Assembly: GCA_002778195.1 (NCBI GenBank)
Contig: PCDI01000002.1
Span: 4,043,234 to 4,107,233 of the forward strand
Length of the DNA: 64,000 nucleotides
Origin: Raffaelea ambrosiae
Taxonomy: Eukaryota; Ascomycota; Sordariomycetes; Ophiostomatales; Ophiostomataceae
Direction: 5' to 3'
Made by a program: the position numbers and the translations under genes. The notes under the pieces were generated by a model. It was not told the origin of the DNA. It ran no database searches and saw nothing but the letters and a program-made list of their open reading frames with translations. Shown here piece by piece: positions 23,352 through 33,900 of this stretch; within the stretch, counting starts at the first letter, position 1, and each line of letters starts with the position of its first letter.

Positions 23352-24204
23352 CCGGGTCCTTTAATCACATCGATACAGGGAGGGGTATTAAAATATAGCT
23401 CGTGGTCTGCGTTGCTTTTGCTTTTGCTGTTTTTAGTTTTGCTGGTTGGGCACATGAAGAGCGCGGAATCAGGTGTATCCGCAAAAAAAGGCGTGCTTCT
23501 CTCGCATCATTGTTATTTACTGGTCCTTCCCATAGTTTGGAGAGAGATGTTACAGGTCCATAAAAAAATACACAAAGACAAGACACAGACAGAACTGTTC
23601 ATTCTCGTCCTGCCAGACATTCCGGTGACCTGTAGTCGGCTCGGAGTTACGCCCCTCTCTCTTTTTTTGCTTATGATTCCAAGGCCCCGAATTTAAAGCC
23701 CTTTAAAACCCGTGGCTGCTGACAGGTCCTGTATTTTTCGGTGTTCAGTGGGCCTGCGCCGTGCCTGAAGTCCACCTGTAATGCCCTGTGGCGGGCTTTG
23801 CCATTCCCGCCACTCATTAGAACCGGATTAGAGCCACTTGACCAACGGCAATTCACCCACTGGAAAACTACGGCAATTCGCAGAAAGCCCATCCTCCGCC
23901 CAGCCCCAAAACTTCGTCATCTTATTATTCCCCCCCAAAATCCCTGCGACTTAAAAATCCAGCAGCTACTTTTACAAACAAGAAAAATCGACCTTCTCTC
24001 TCCCCTCCCACCACCACCACCCATCTTGTTGTCTACTTCTTCTGCCGGCTCGTGTCCTCTCCGTATTGTGCGCTATCCAGACGACCTCTTTTGCGACCAC
24101 TCCGGAGCTTCCTGTCCGCGCTGTGCGCCAATATCTGAAAGTCGGGCCCTCGTTCAATTTTATTCCAAGTCTCGGTCTCTTTCCTCTCTCCTCTCGAGGC
24201 CACG
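23352..24204. other. Intergenic region between coatomer delta and ISD11
   Basis: 3' flank of ret2 and 5' leader of the ISD11 gene. The first 345 bases happen to be open in the ret2 frame (T-rich, translating to a leucine run). The last 200 bases are pyrimidine-rich. No separate gene is seen. Confidence 0.5.
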
Positions 24205-24885
24205 ATGTCGCTTGCCACTGCTGCCCGGTCCGAGGGCTTCCAGATCCTATCGCTGGTATGTCTCTTTGGGTACTAGTTTTGCTTGCCCTCATTCTGTCAC
24301 TTTTCTCTTACGTCGCGACTCGCATTCTATAGCTTCGCTGCTGTCTTCTCCACCTTCCTATTCCCTCCTACACACACACACACATATATATATACCTCGT
24401 TTTTTGGACTCTCATATTGACATGTAGTTTCGCTCGCACAGTATCGCCAGCTCCTCCGCCAGGCTGATCGCTTCCCCGAGTACAACTTCCGCGAGTATGC
24501 CAGGCGCCGCACCCGCGATGCCTTCCGGGAACACCGCAACGAGTCCGACCCAAGGCGCGTCCAAGAACTGGTGCAAAAAGGGCTGAAGGATCTCCGTATG
24601 ATGCAGGTAGGCAGCACCCTCTTTTAGTAGCCGAAGAATAGCAGAGGGAAAACAAAAAAGAGGCTGACACAGACGATTCCAGCGCCAAACAACCATTGGC
24701 AACTTCTACAAGACCGAGCGGTTGGTCGTGGAGACCCATGTACGTCTTTCGTTCTGCCTCCAAGCAGGAAGAAGTGTTTCTGCTATGACCCAGCAGAAGA
24801 ACACCGTTCCTTTACTAACAAAAAGCGACAGGGCCGGCAAAAGCATCACCACCCTGGGCTGATCGAGGACCCAGGGTCCAAGTGA
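24205..24885 (+). CDS. isd11: LYR-motif protein ISD11 (LYRM4), cofactor of mitochondrial cysteine desulfurase
   Basis: ISD11 stabilises the cysteine desulfurase Nfs1 in the mitochondrial matrix for iron-sulfur cluster assembly. Four exons fit: 24205-24255, 24442-24606, 24683-24739 and 24832-24885, giving about 108 residues. The LYR motif (LYRQLLRQA) lies at the first exon junction. It is followed by the family's hallmark YNFREYARRRTRDAFREHR and by LVQKGLKDLRMMQRQTTIGNFYKTERLVVE. The last exon encodes a short tail, GRQKHHHPGLIEDPGSK. Introns have GTATGT, GTAGGC and GTACGT donors, and a clear CTAAC branch site precedes the last acceptor. The size is typical for fungi. A (CA)n(TA)n microsatellite lies in intron 1 (about 24369-24394). 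Confidence 0.93.
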
Positions 24886-25918
24886 GGAAGAGGAATGACA
24901 AGAGCGGACAGGGATCCATGGGCTTCAGCATTTACGCCAAAGCACACGGGGAGCCACTCTTTTGTGGTAGATGACGTTTTTCTCTCTCGTTTTTCCTCCC
25001 CCGCCCCCGTTCTAGCTCGCTTTGGGCTCTTTTGGCCTCTTTCGCATACCGTTTCCTCCCAAGCGCGCATTCACGTGACTACACATTTCACAACGAATTA
25101 CACGAAGACCATGGCCTTGTCCTAGACATCTCAACCTGTCCAGGGCCAGATGACTGTCTGTCTCGCCGACGTTCATATGATCATAGGAAACAATTTAGCA
25201 CAAGGGAATGCAACGGCCAGCAACGCGGAAGCCGCACATAGCTTGATGAAAGAGGAGTAACTAGTTATGATGAGAAACTTGATGTATGATACGAGGAGGG
25301 CAACTTGCATTTCTTTTATTGGGTTTGATCATTTGTTTTGCGGATGGCGTTTCAAGAAAGGAAGGGGACGACTTATTTTTCCCCATTAGTACAAATGTCT
25401 CCTATAAAGGGCATGTCATGGAAAGGGCAGGAAGAACGAGATTCTACCTATGAAAGAAGCGAGATGGGTTGGGCCAACAGGGGCCTTCTTTTTTGTTGTT
25501 GGAAACATACACACATAGTTCCATGTAACCGGGCTGGGAAAGCCGTCTCTCCAATCGATACAAACCACATAAACATAGTAAGCAAAAAAAGAAGGAAAAA
25601 ATTCCCATAAAATGTTGCCAAAAGCTCTTCGTCTTCCACATTCTTGGTACAGAAACCCTACACTAAAATACATATAGTTAAGCCAATGATAAAAGATGAT
25701 AGTATAACATAAGCTAAACAAACCAACGTACAAACAAACAAACGGATGTGGCGAGAATGCAAGAGTCACAACTCTCCCGGTATGAATATTCCAGAACCTA
25801 GACACCCATCCCCCATCCCCCCAAAATAGCAATCATATACTGAAACACAGTCTTATTTCTTCTCTCTCATGCATCTTTCATTCTTTCCCCCATTTCTTCC
25901 TTTTCCCCTCTTCCTCTC
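24886..25918. other. 3' region between ISD11 and the proline/alanine-rich gene
   Basis: Convergent 3' flanks, with no gene recognised. The ISD11 frame stays open to about 25125. A TCACGTGA palindrome lies at 25071-25078. The distal part is A/T-rich, with poly(A)-signal-like words. Confidence 0.45.
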
Positions 25919-28137
25919 TCAACTCGACGTCTCAGCCGCTTCCTTGGTCTCGCTGCCTTCGGCAGGCTTAGCTTCACCCGTCCCCTTTGCACCTTCGGCC
26001 ACAGGAGCCGGCACGTCTGCCGCGGGGGCGGTTGGCTCTTCTGCCTTGGACTCCGGCTCAGCTGGAGCCGGTGCCTCTGCTGCGGGCCCGGGCGCTGTCT
26101 CGGCAACTGGCTCGGTAGAAGGCTTGGCAGCAGGCTCGAGTGCTGCTTCAGGTGCCGCCTCAGGTGCTGCCTCAGGTGCTGCCTCAGGTGCTGCCTCAGG
26201 TGCTGCCTCGGGCGCTGCCTTGGGTGCTGTCTCGAGTGCTGCCCCGGGCGTTACCTCGGTGGCTGGTTTCGGTGCAGGCTCTGACGTGTGTTGTGTCGCG
26301 GGCTCTGCGACCGGCTCTTTTACCGGCTCTGGTGCTGGCTCTGGTGCCTCCGGAGCCGGCTCAGTTGGTGGCTCGACCACAGTTTCTGATGGCTTCACCT
26401 CGGGTTCAGCTGGGGTCGGTTCTGGGGCAGCTGGTTGGGCGACAGGCTCAGAAACCGCCTCTGTAACCGGCTCTACAGGTTTCTCGGCTGCAGTTTCAGG
26501 GGCTGCTTCGGTCGTAGCAGCCGTTTCCTCCACCGGAACCGGCTCGGGGTCCGCCTTGGTCTCGATTTTTGGTGCGGGCTCTGGTGTCTCTGATTTGGCT
26601 GCTTCTTCTCCAATCGCCGGGGCGGACTCGGATTCGGTCTTGGGATGAGGCCTAGGCTCAGGCTCTGTTGTCTCGGCGACAGCCTTGACCGCTGGTTCTT
26701 TAGCCGTAGCCTCTGGTGCCTTCTCCACAGGAGCTGCTTCCGTCATCTCTTCGTCCTGCTGTTGCGGCTGTGCCTCTTCAGGGGCTGGCGCGGGCGCCGA
26801 ATCTAGCATCGGCTCGTCCTGCGGCTCTTGCGGCTTCTGCTCTGGCGCCTTCTCTGGTTCCTGGGCGCCTTGTAATGGCTCCTCCTTTGTTATCTCTGCT
26901 GTTGCTGGAGGTTGCTCAGTTGGCGGCACCTCTTGGGCGTCGGGCATCGGCTCGTCCTGCGGCTCATCCTTAGGGACCACCTGGTGATCTGACTGGTCTT
27001 CGGTCTTGGTCTCTGATGGTTCCTCCGACGGCTGCGCCGATGATGACTGTCGTCCGTCCACAGAAGGAAGCGGCAACTGCTCGGGGGCGCCCTCGGTTGG
27101 AACGGCTGTACCCGATGCTGCCGCCGCCGCCGCTGCCGCCGCTGCCTGTGCTCTGCTCCGCTGCAAGCCGACCGGCAAGACGCCCTTCTTGCGCCCACGT
27201 CCAATCTTGCCCTTGCGCCGAGGAGGCGGGTTCCGCTTGCGGTTCGGTGTGTGCTGCTGCAGCGGCGGTAGGTCGCGGTTGGAGGCCGGCACGAGCGATG
27301 TGGAAATGATCTCGCCGTCCACCTGCTGGCCCTCGGCCAGTCGCACAGTCTGCTCGTATCGGTTGCCAGCCTCGTCCGTACGGCGCACCTTGGCCACCGT
27401 TACCATGGGCATGCTCATGCTGGTATTTGTCTGGCTCTCGGCTATCAGTGTCTGCTTGGGGGGCAGCACGATGGTGTTCTTGCGTCGCTTGGCCAGGTGT
27501 GATGTCAAGGGCGACTCGACATCCCGGGGCATCTGCTTCCACGCCTTGACCAAGTACCCTTCCTTGTTGGCCGGTCCGGGCAGCTGCTTTTTCTTCTCAG
27601 CAGCTGCGGCGGCATCGCCGTTAGCCGCGATGTGCTGTTTGCCACCCGCTGCGCCATTGACATGGTCGCCAGCTCCTAGTCCAGCGCCATGGCCCAGCGT
27701 TCCATCTGCAGCATGCATGCTCGCCGTAGCCGCAGCCACGGCCGGATCCGCGTCGACCTCTTCCTCCTCAACAGGCGGCCGCCTCTTGTACAAAATACCC
27801 GAGCGCGCCGCGCGCAAGAGATCTTGGGTGTGTGGCGGCAAAAGCTGCCAATCCTTGGGCATTCCATAGGGCAGCTCATACGCCCACCGATTGTTCGTCT
27901 TGGTTTCGCTCGCGTGCACAGGCTGGGGGGGCTCGATGCTGATCCATTCGTGGCGCCATTGTCGGACGGGCAGACCCTCGAAGTCGTCGTGTTCCGGATA
28001 CGTGTTCCGATTACCGCGCCGAGTCTGGGCACTGATTCTATACTGCAAACAAGGAAAACGCAACCAAGTTAGCGGGTAGCCTTGGTTTGGGATGTCGATG
28101 CTGTGCGACCACAGGCCAGACTTACAGAAGGGGCCAT
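25919..28137 (-). CDS. Uncharacterised fungal protein with repetitive Pro/Ala/Glu C-terminal half
   Basis: Not recognised. A 12-nt first exon (MAPS, 28137-28126) with a GTAAGT donor joins exon 2 (28042-25919), giving about 711 residues. The N-terminal 110 residues look conserved and folded: TRRGNRNTYPEHDDFEGLPVRQWRHEW, then RWAYELPYGMPKDWQLLPPHTQDLL and YKRRPPVEEEE. A second conserved block has KEGYLVKAWKQMPRDVESPLTSHLAKRRKNTIVLPPK. A basic patch follows (NRKRNPPPRRKGKIGRGRKK), a likely nuclear or nucleic-acid-binding element. The last 380 residues are a low-complexity Glu/Pro/Ala tail with tandem EAAP repeats. Nuclear localisation is inferred from the basic patch. Confidence 0.75.
26147..26220. 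repeat. 12-bp tandem repeat (GCTGCCTCAGGT) inside the coding region
   Basis: About six near-perfect copies of a 12-bp unit, with decay at both ends (CAGGC/CGGGC variants). They encode repeated EAAP on the minus strand. The length is a multiple of three, so copy-number change keeps the frame. Confidence 0.8.
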
Positions 28138-28688
28138 AATTGCAAACAATCAAAAAAATGCAAGTGGCGGAAGGAAAATCGTCGGGGGGGGGGGCTTATG
28201 CGCAAACAGTGGAACCGTCGCAACAGAAAAGGAATTGCCGTGGATGCGGACGCGACTTTGAATCGCGTGTGTTCACAAGGAAAATCCCGTGGCAAAAGAG
28301 ACCAAAACCAAAATCCCAAGAAAGCAGAAAATGCACAGTGGGGATATGCTACCCCGGGCGATCAAAATGGGTCGCCGCCGATGACCGCGTTGCGAGTTTT
28401 GGGGGGGGGGCCGGAGGGGGCAGAAGGCTGGGGTCTGCGATGATGTTGGCGATGCGCTTGGTCAAGGGAAAATTAAACTTGGACCCTTTGTTTGGCGCGA
28501 GACGGTCATTCTTCTAGGCGAGTGGAACTAAGCATATACCCGTTATCATATTACATAATATTTCTAGCCCCTGAATATCAAAACGCAGTGCAGCCTGAGA
28601 ACAGACGCCTAACCAATGACTACATAGTAACACTCTTGCAAGACAAACTCATTGATCAATAAACGTTTTGTCCTTTTTAAACCTAATG
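28138..28688. other. Intergenic region, G-runs
   Basis: Upstream region of the Pro/Ala-rich gene and 3' flank of the coiled-coil gene. Short G-runs lie at 28181-28191 and 28402-28410. ACATAGTA is near 28622. No gene seen. Confidence 0.45.
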
Positions 28689-28788
28689 CTACTTTTCGTT
28701 TCGAGGCTCACCTCGCTTGTAGCGAAGATTTCTCTGAAAGTCATAAAACACCATACTCCAGGCAACGCACCGTCGTGATGAGAACACA

Positions 28789-31398
28789 TTACCGAATGAC
28801 ATGCAAAAACCAACCAACCCTGTAAAGCAGGGCCGTGCAGTAATCCCAGAACCCGCCCAGTGGCATCGTGATGAAGCGCGGGTCTACGAGCGTGGGCAGA
28901 CAAAGGCACGTGGTGAACGGGTTCCGCCGCGCCTGACTCTGGCTGATGAGAGACGAAGGCGCTGCTGAGAACAATGAGGACGACACATTGATGCTGCCAT
29001 CAATGTCCTGCCGGCGCTGCAGGATGTACGTCTGCAGATAAGAGAGCGGAAAGTCGGCGTTGTTGTCCAGCCAGATGCTGCGCTCCTGGATGGCGCAATA
29101 CATGGCGAAACCCGAGAGAAAGACAAAGGCAGAGACAAGCAGCTCGACGACGGCATCCCGTGGGAACGGCGGCGTTGGCTTCAAGTAGCGCTCTAGATGT
29201 TTGGTCCCGTTGGGGAAGGCTTGCAGCACCAGCCAGGCACAGAAGGTGCGCCAAATTTCGGAAATGCGCTGCACTGACTTCGGAGAGACGGCCTGCTTCT
29301 CCGGCAAGAATCTGTGCTGTATCTGCCAATCCACCGCGTACCATGCTGGCGTCAGAACTCTCATGGCAGCATACAGCAGGGCCACCGCCAAATTGTCCTT
29401 TTGCCTCCGCGCCAAGCCCCAGATCATTACCAGAACGTCTTGCGCGCCGAGCAAAACTCCCTGGGGCGCATCAAAGTCTGCCGATGTCTGGCTGCCAACG
29501 GTTGCGAACATTCCATGCCACTCGCGTCTTGGTGGCACCGTCAGAAGCGACTGGGACGGCCTGCTTGGCTCTTTCAGGAGGTCCTCAATAGCAGTGGCCA
29601 CTTGCTGCCTCTGCCGGTTCGGGAACTGCGACGTGCTCCTTGACCTGGATGAGGAGCCTGACAGCGCGCTGTTGAATTGAGATGCCAGGGACATGATCCT
29701 GGGAGGTGTGGCAGGGGCTTCTTCTATTGGAGACCGAATCACGGTAGCAGGTGATGATGACTCGGAGCCGCACCCAGAGCTGCTTCTGGGGCCGCTACTT
29801 TTCTGCGGTGTTGGTTGAGTTATCGGTGCTGCCTCTTGACCTTCCTCTTGGCCCCCTTCTTGTGTTTCGGTGTTGCCATTGTCGTCATGTCGATCCCCTT
29901 CGCCGTCGAGCATGCCATCCTTGAGAGACTGGAGAAGCTCGCGCATCCGGTCATTCTGCTGCTGCAACTCGTCCCTCTCCAAGATGGCCGTATCCCGTTG
30001 CTGGCCAGCCGCCTCGATCAAATTGGCCAAGACCTCGCGGTCTGCCAAAAGATCCGAAATCTTCTTCCCGTGCGCATCTTCGACTTGCTCCTGGATTGTC
30101 TTCAGTTTCTTCTTGAGGTCCGATCGATATACGGTTACTTTAGTCCTGTATCCATCGTCCCCGGTCTCTATATGTCTTCTTCGGTGTCTGTGTCTGTGTT
30201 TGTGACTGTGCTCATGCTTGTGTTGTTCGTTTGTCTTGGACTGTGCGGAAGTTGGGCCCATTGCCAGCGTTTCTAAAAGTGAGTTGCTGAAACGGGCAAA
30301 GAGCGATTGGCGGTTGTTGGCTGGGCCTTTGTTCTTGTCCTCTTCTTTTTCTTCGTACCCATCGTATGCGTCGTCATCGTCGCTGTCGTTGTTGGCAATG
30401 TCGTCTAGATCGAAGCCGTACGACTCGTACCCATCATCATCGTCGTCTTCTTCGCCTTCCTGGATGGCCGCCAGCAGCCGGTCTCCTTGACCCGATCCGA
30501 GAGTCCTCCCATCTCTTCCGCTCTGTTCCGTGTCCGAGTCGTCCTCACCGGCGATGAAACCAGGCATCTGGCGCAAGCGCCGGACAAGACGCCCTACGGG
30601 GCCGATCTGGCTTAGTGGATGTTCACCGGGGCCAGCTACTCCAGTGGCGAGAGTTTCGTTCACTATGGGATCTCTCTGCATCTCGACATTCAGTGCGCGA
30701 TTGAGGTCATCTATGATGCTCTGCAGCTCGTTGCGACTCGCCTCCAATTGCTCGATTTCGGCTTTTTGAAAGGACGATTCTGTCTCGAGTTCATTGATCT
30801 GGCTGTGTAGCTCATGAAGAGCTTGCAGGACAGAGTCGTCGAGTTTGTCGTAGTCCACGCTACCAGAAGGTGATGAGCCGCTGGTAGCACCTGGAGACGG
30901 CACTTTTGTGTTTCTGGCTTGCGTCTTTTTGCGGTACTTGTTTTCATCTCGAGCAATGTCGTATCCCACGTTCGCAGTCTGAGCAGCGGCTGACGGGTTG
31001 GCGAGTGGACTCAGCCCAGATCGTTCCTGTGGCAGTTGACTTGTAAAGTCCAGCCCGCCCATCGACAGCCGGTTGTCGGCGACGTCTTGGGTGCTGCTGT
31101 TGGCTCTCTGCGTAGCTGCCGCAATTTTGGAGAATCTCTTGTCCTTCACCGGCGGCCGGTTTCTGGGTGGAGCAGTTCGACTTATTCTGACCTTCCGTGT
31201 CGATCTTGGATCCTCAAGTGATTCCGACTGCCGTCTCTTTGCGGATCTCTTATCCGAATGCTCATCTAGACTCGGTATCGAACCTGGTTCTGAGATCTCG
31301 TCTGGGCTCCCTCCTGGAGTCTCCCTTGGAGCTTCTTCGGTGCTTTCTGTTGAGACTCGCTTTTTGTCGTTGTCCCCATATTCAGTGTAGTCTGCCAT
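28789..31398 (-). CDS. Uncharacterised large protein with coiled coils and C-terminal hydrophobic segments
   Basis: Not recognised. A single frame of 869 residues from the ATG at 31398. The N-terminal 180 residues are Ser/Arg-rich and disordered. A coiled coil (LQALHELHSQINELETESSFQKAEIEQ, about 200-245) is followed by an Asp-rich stretch and a His-rich patch (HKHEHSHKHRHRHRRRH, about 405). A second coiled coil is at about 430-500. A Ser/Pro linker leads to a folded C-terminal 200 residues with TPAWYAVDWQIQHRFLP, several hydrophobic helices (VELLVSAFVFLSGFAMYCAI) and a final GGFWDYCTALLYRVGWFLHVIR. The end is uncertain. A candidate 3' intron (GTAATG to TTTCAGAG) would replace the TAA with RNLRYKRGEPRNEK and stop at 28689. 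A membrane- or pole-associated structural role is only a guess. Confidence 0.75.
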   Translation of the reverse strand: MADYTEYGDNDKKRVSTESTEEAPRETPGGSPDEISEPGSIPSLDEHSDKRSAKRRQSESLEDPRSTRKVRISRTAPPRNRPPVKDKRFSKIAAATQRANSSTQDVADNRLSMGGLDFTSQLPQERSGLSPLANPSAAAQTANVGYDIARDENKYRKKTQARNTKVPSPGATSGSSPSGSVDYDKLDDSVLQALHELHSQINELETESSFQKAEIEQLEASRNELQSIIDDLNRALNVEMQRDPIVNETLATGVAGPGEHPLSQIGPVGRLVRRLRQMPGFIAGEDDSDTEQSGRDGRTLGSGQGDRLLAAIQEGEEDDDDDGYESYGFDLDDIANNDSDDDDAYDGYEEKEEDKNKGPANNRQSLFARFSNSLLETLAMGPTSAQSKTNEQHKHEHSHKHRHRHRRRHIETGDDGYRTKVTVYRSDLKKKLKTIQEQVEDAHGKKISDLLADREVLANLIEAAGQQRDTAILERDELQQQNDRMRELLQSLKDGMLDGEGDRHDDNGNTETQEGGQEEGQEAAPITQPTPQKSSGPRSSSGCGSESSSPATVIRSPIEEAPATPPRIMSLASQFNSALSGSSSRSRSTSQFPNRQRQQVATAIEDLLKEPSRPSQSLLTVPPRREWHGMFATVGSQTSADFDAPQGVLLGAQDVLVMIWGLARRQKDNLAVALLYAAMRVLTPAWYAVDWQIQHRFLPEKQAVSPKSVQRISEIWRTFCAWLVLQAFPNGTKHLERYLKPTPPFPRDAVVELLVSAFVFLSGFAMYCAIQERSIWLDNNADFPLSYLQTYILQRRQDIDGSINVSSSLFSAAPSSLISQSQARRNPFTTCLCLPTLVDPRFITMPLGGFWDYCTALLYRVGWFLHVIR

Positions 31399-32535
31399 TG
31401 TGTAGTGCGATAGTTGAGGAGAATGTGTATTGTGTTTGTTGTGTTTATTGCGTTTGTGGTCAGTTGAAAGAATACGCTGTCAAGATGGAGATGTTTTGGA
31501 GGTTGCAGTTTGCAATTTGCAAAGATAATAAAATAGGACAACGAGCCATTCTGAACCTCGTTCGGGGAACCGAAAGAAGTAATATGCTGGGGTGTAATGA
31601 GCACAGGGAGAACAGACAAAGAGGCACTGTTGTTAGAGAGCCGAAGAGTTGTAAAGCATGAAAGTCTCTCGAAGCTGAAAACGGAAGTCGCTGGGAATAA
31701 TAATAGAAGTGAAGCATTCAAAGAACAAAGGAGGCTCGGGGCTCAGCGCAAAGACATCCAGGGAGGCTTTGGTTTTCGCAGCACAAAGCACACAGGTACT
31801 AGAAGCATACAATGCTATACACGAATTGAATTTACTAGAGTTGTCTAGAGTTTCACGTTTTGAGGCTGTAGTGAATGCTGCACTTTTCAACCCTGATACT
31901 CAATCGTGAGCGATACTATAATAAACGAAAAAATCACAGACAAGGGCTTGTTCCTACAAACATCGTCTTTCTATCGTCATGCACATCGTTTGCTCTGCTT
32001 GAACAATGCATTGCTTCTTTTCTTAGCCAATGCATTGCCTTCTGCAGTCACAGCGACGTGTCAAGTGACCAAGTAAGACGGCTTGTCAGCCACGAGATTT
32101 AGTCCAGTTAGAATCAGCCGTGCGCCTCGTCACTGAGACACCTCGTCAGTGAACGAGCCCTGCAAAACTCGGGAATACCCCAGGAACTGAAAGCCAACAA
32201 CCAACAGCCAACAATCACCTACTTCTCCTCATCGTAACTCACCATCGCGACAACGGCAAAAGTCAGGTATGTACAAAGCCGTACTGCCAAGAGCGATCTC
32301 GGATAGATGAGACCCGCCGATGCTGACGAGCTTCTCGTATTCTTACAACAGCCACGCCTTCTTTGTCCAGCTATATAGTACTTTGCGGCTGTCAGTCGAC
32401 AAAGAAACCTGCCTTGCAGCAAGGGGGAGCATACAAAACTGCGTCCGTCTGCGCCCACAACAAGAGCAAGGCTTGGGCGCCTCTGGTCTGTTTCGGGGGA
32501 ACAAAGAGACATCATTCCTCCGTCTGGCCTGAGCT
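31399..32535. other. Divergent promoter region, coiled-coil protein (-) / alpha-beta hydrolase (+)
   Basis: A 1.1-kb shared upstream region. It holds two copies of the palindrome CAATGCATTG (32004-32013 and 32028-32037). The GTT/GTTTATTGTGTTTG-type direct repeats next to the coiled-coil gene start (about 31424-31455) are simple sequence. No gene seen. Confidence 0.5.
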
Positions 32536-33900
32536 TTGTTCAACTTCTTTGCCGCTTCTTTCATGGCCTCTTTGCGCCGTCCACTGTCGACAGCCATGTC
32601 GTCTGCATCGACAACCGGAACAGGGGGCATGCGCTGCTCCTCCTCTTCGTCTCCCTCGACCACCGCTGTGGCGGGTGGCAGTGGCAAGCGGCAGGACAGC
32701 CAGACATGCACCCTGCCCGACGGCCGCACCCTGGGCTTCGCCGAGTACGGCCATCCAGAGGGCTACCCTGTGCTCTTCTTCCACGGCTTTCCATCCTCAC
32801 GGCTGGCAGCCTTTAGCACTGACAAGATGGCCCGCAAACACAACCTGCGCATCCTGTCTCTCGACCGGCCCGGCTACGGCCTGTCCACGTTCCAGCCGGG
32901 GCGGCGCATCGTCGACTGGCCGGCCGACGTGCAAGCGTTTGCGGCCCAACAGCGCCTGACGCGCTTTGGCGTCCTGGGCATTTCGGGCGGCGGTCCCTAT
33001 GCGCTGGCCTGTGCACATGCGCTGCCGCGCGAGATGCTGACCGGCGTGGGTGTCATGGAGGGCGCAGGACCCTTTGACGACGATGTCCCGAGGAAGGACA
33101 TTCCGTTGCGGTCGCGGGTTGTGGCCGTGGTGGCCGAGCGCCTTCCGGGCGTCCTGCGGGTCACTCTGACGGCGCTGGTCGGTGTGCTGCAGTGGCTGGC
33201 ACACACGGGATTCGCCCAGCGACGCGTGGATCGGTGGCTGGCGGGCGAAGACAAGAAGTACCGGGCGGAGAGGGCAGCCAAAGCAAAGGCCGCGGCGGCC
33301 AAGGAGGCGGCGGCCAGAACTGCAGGGCCTGCAGGGCCTGCAGGGCCTGCAGGGTCCGCAGATCTAGATGGACGCACCAGCAGTGACGACGACACGGTGA
33401 TGGTGTCCTCGATGACCACGTCGTTTGAATCTATCAGCGGCTCGACCATCCGTCGGGCCGTCTCGAGCAAGGACAGCAAACGGCCGGCCGAAGAGGAAGA
33501 ACACGAAGAAGAAGATGCCAACTACCTTGACGACACCGAAGACCCGCGGCCCATTCCGGAGCGGAGAGATGAAGTGCTCCGCGCCGTCTTTGACCCGTTC
33601 GCCCAAGGACTGGCCGCCACTGTGCAGGAGGCGTACCTGCTCTCGCACGACTGGGGCTTCAGGTTTGAGGACATCGCCTACGATCCGATCCGCATGTGGC
33701 ACGGCAACAAGGACGAGAACGTGCCGCTGCCGTGGATCATGCCCATGGTGAAACGACTGCCGCACGCGACCTTGAAGGTGTATCCCAGACGGAACCACTA
33801 CGACCTGGGCAACGACTTGGAAGAGATGCTGGTGACGTTCGTGCCAGAGGCAAAGGAGGCCAAGGAGACGACGAAGGCCGAGGAGGACAAGGAGGAATAA
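32536..33900 (+). CDS. Alpha/beta-hydrolase fold protein
   Basis: Probable esterase or epoxide-hydrolase-like enzyme; substrate unknown. The frame starts at 32536, with a second ATG at 32563 (MASLRRPLSTAMSS), giving 454 or 445 residues. Either start begins with a Ser/Arg-rich, acid-free leader that resembles a mitochondrial presequence. The fold is clear: LPDGRTLGFAEYG, oxyanion region FFHGFPSSRLA, the nucleophile elbow GISGGGPYA (about residue 148), and PIRMWHGNKDENVPLPW for the acid residue. The catalytic histidine is in YPRRNHYDLG. Between the lid (WLAHTGFAQRRVDRW) and the acid strand lies a lineage-specific disordered insert of about 120 residues. It holds an Ala/Lys stretch, a GPA repeat and an acidic stretch (EEEEHEEEDANYLDD). 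The C-terminus is Lys/Glu-rich. No intron is needed. Confidence 0.88.
   Translation: MFNFFAASFMASLRRPLSTAMSSASTTGTGGMRCSSSSSPSTTAVAGGSGKRQDSQTCTLPDGRTLGFAEYGHPEGYPVLFFHGFPSSRLAAFSTDKMARKHNLRILSLDRPGYGLSTFQPGRRIVDWPADVQAFAAQQRLTRFGVLGISGGGPYALACAHALPREMLTGVGVMEGAGPFDDDVPRKDIPLRSRVVAVVAERLPGVLRVTLTALVGVLQWLAHTGFAQRRVDRWLAGEDKKYRAERAAKAKAAAAKEAAARTAGPAGPAGPAGSADLDGRTSSDDDTVMVSSMTTSFESISGSTIRRAVSSKDSKRPAEEEEHEEEDANYLDDTEDPRPIPERRDEVLRAVFDPFAQGLAATVQEAYLLSHDWGFRFEDIAYDPIRMWHGNKDENVPLPWIMPMVKRLPHATLKVYPRRNHYDLGNDLEEMLVTFVPEAKEAKETTKAEEDKEE
33319..33357 (+). repeat. 9-bp tandem repeat (CTGCAGGGC) in the hydrolase gene
   Basis: About four copies of a 9-bp unit, encoding GPAGPAGPAG in the disordered insert. 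Multiple-of-three unit, frame-neutral. Confidence 0.8.

Noticed and set aside
23352..23696. Leucine-rich frame after the coatomer delta stop as a membrane anchor
   Set aside because: It results from a TTGCTTTTGCT simple sequence in an A/T-rich 3' region. Counted only as part of the readthrough statistic.
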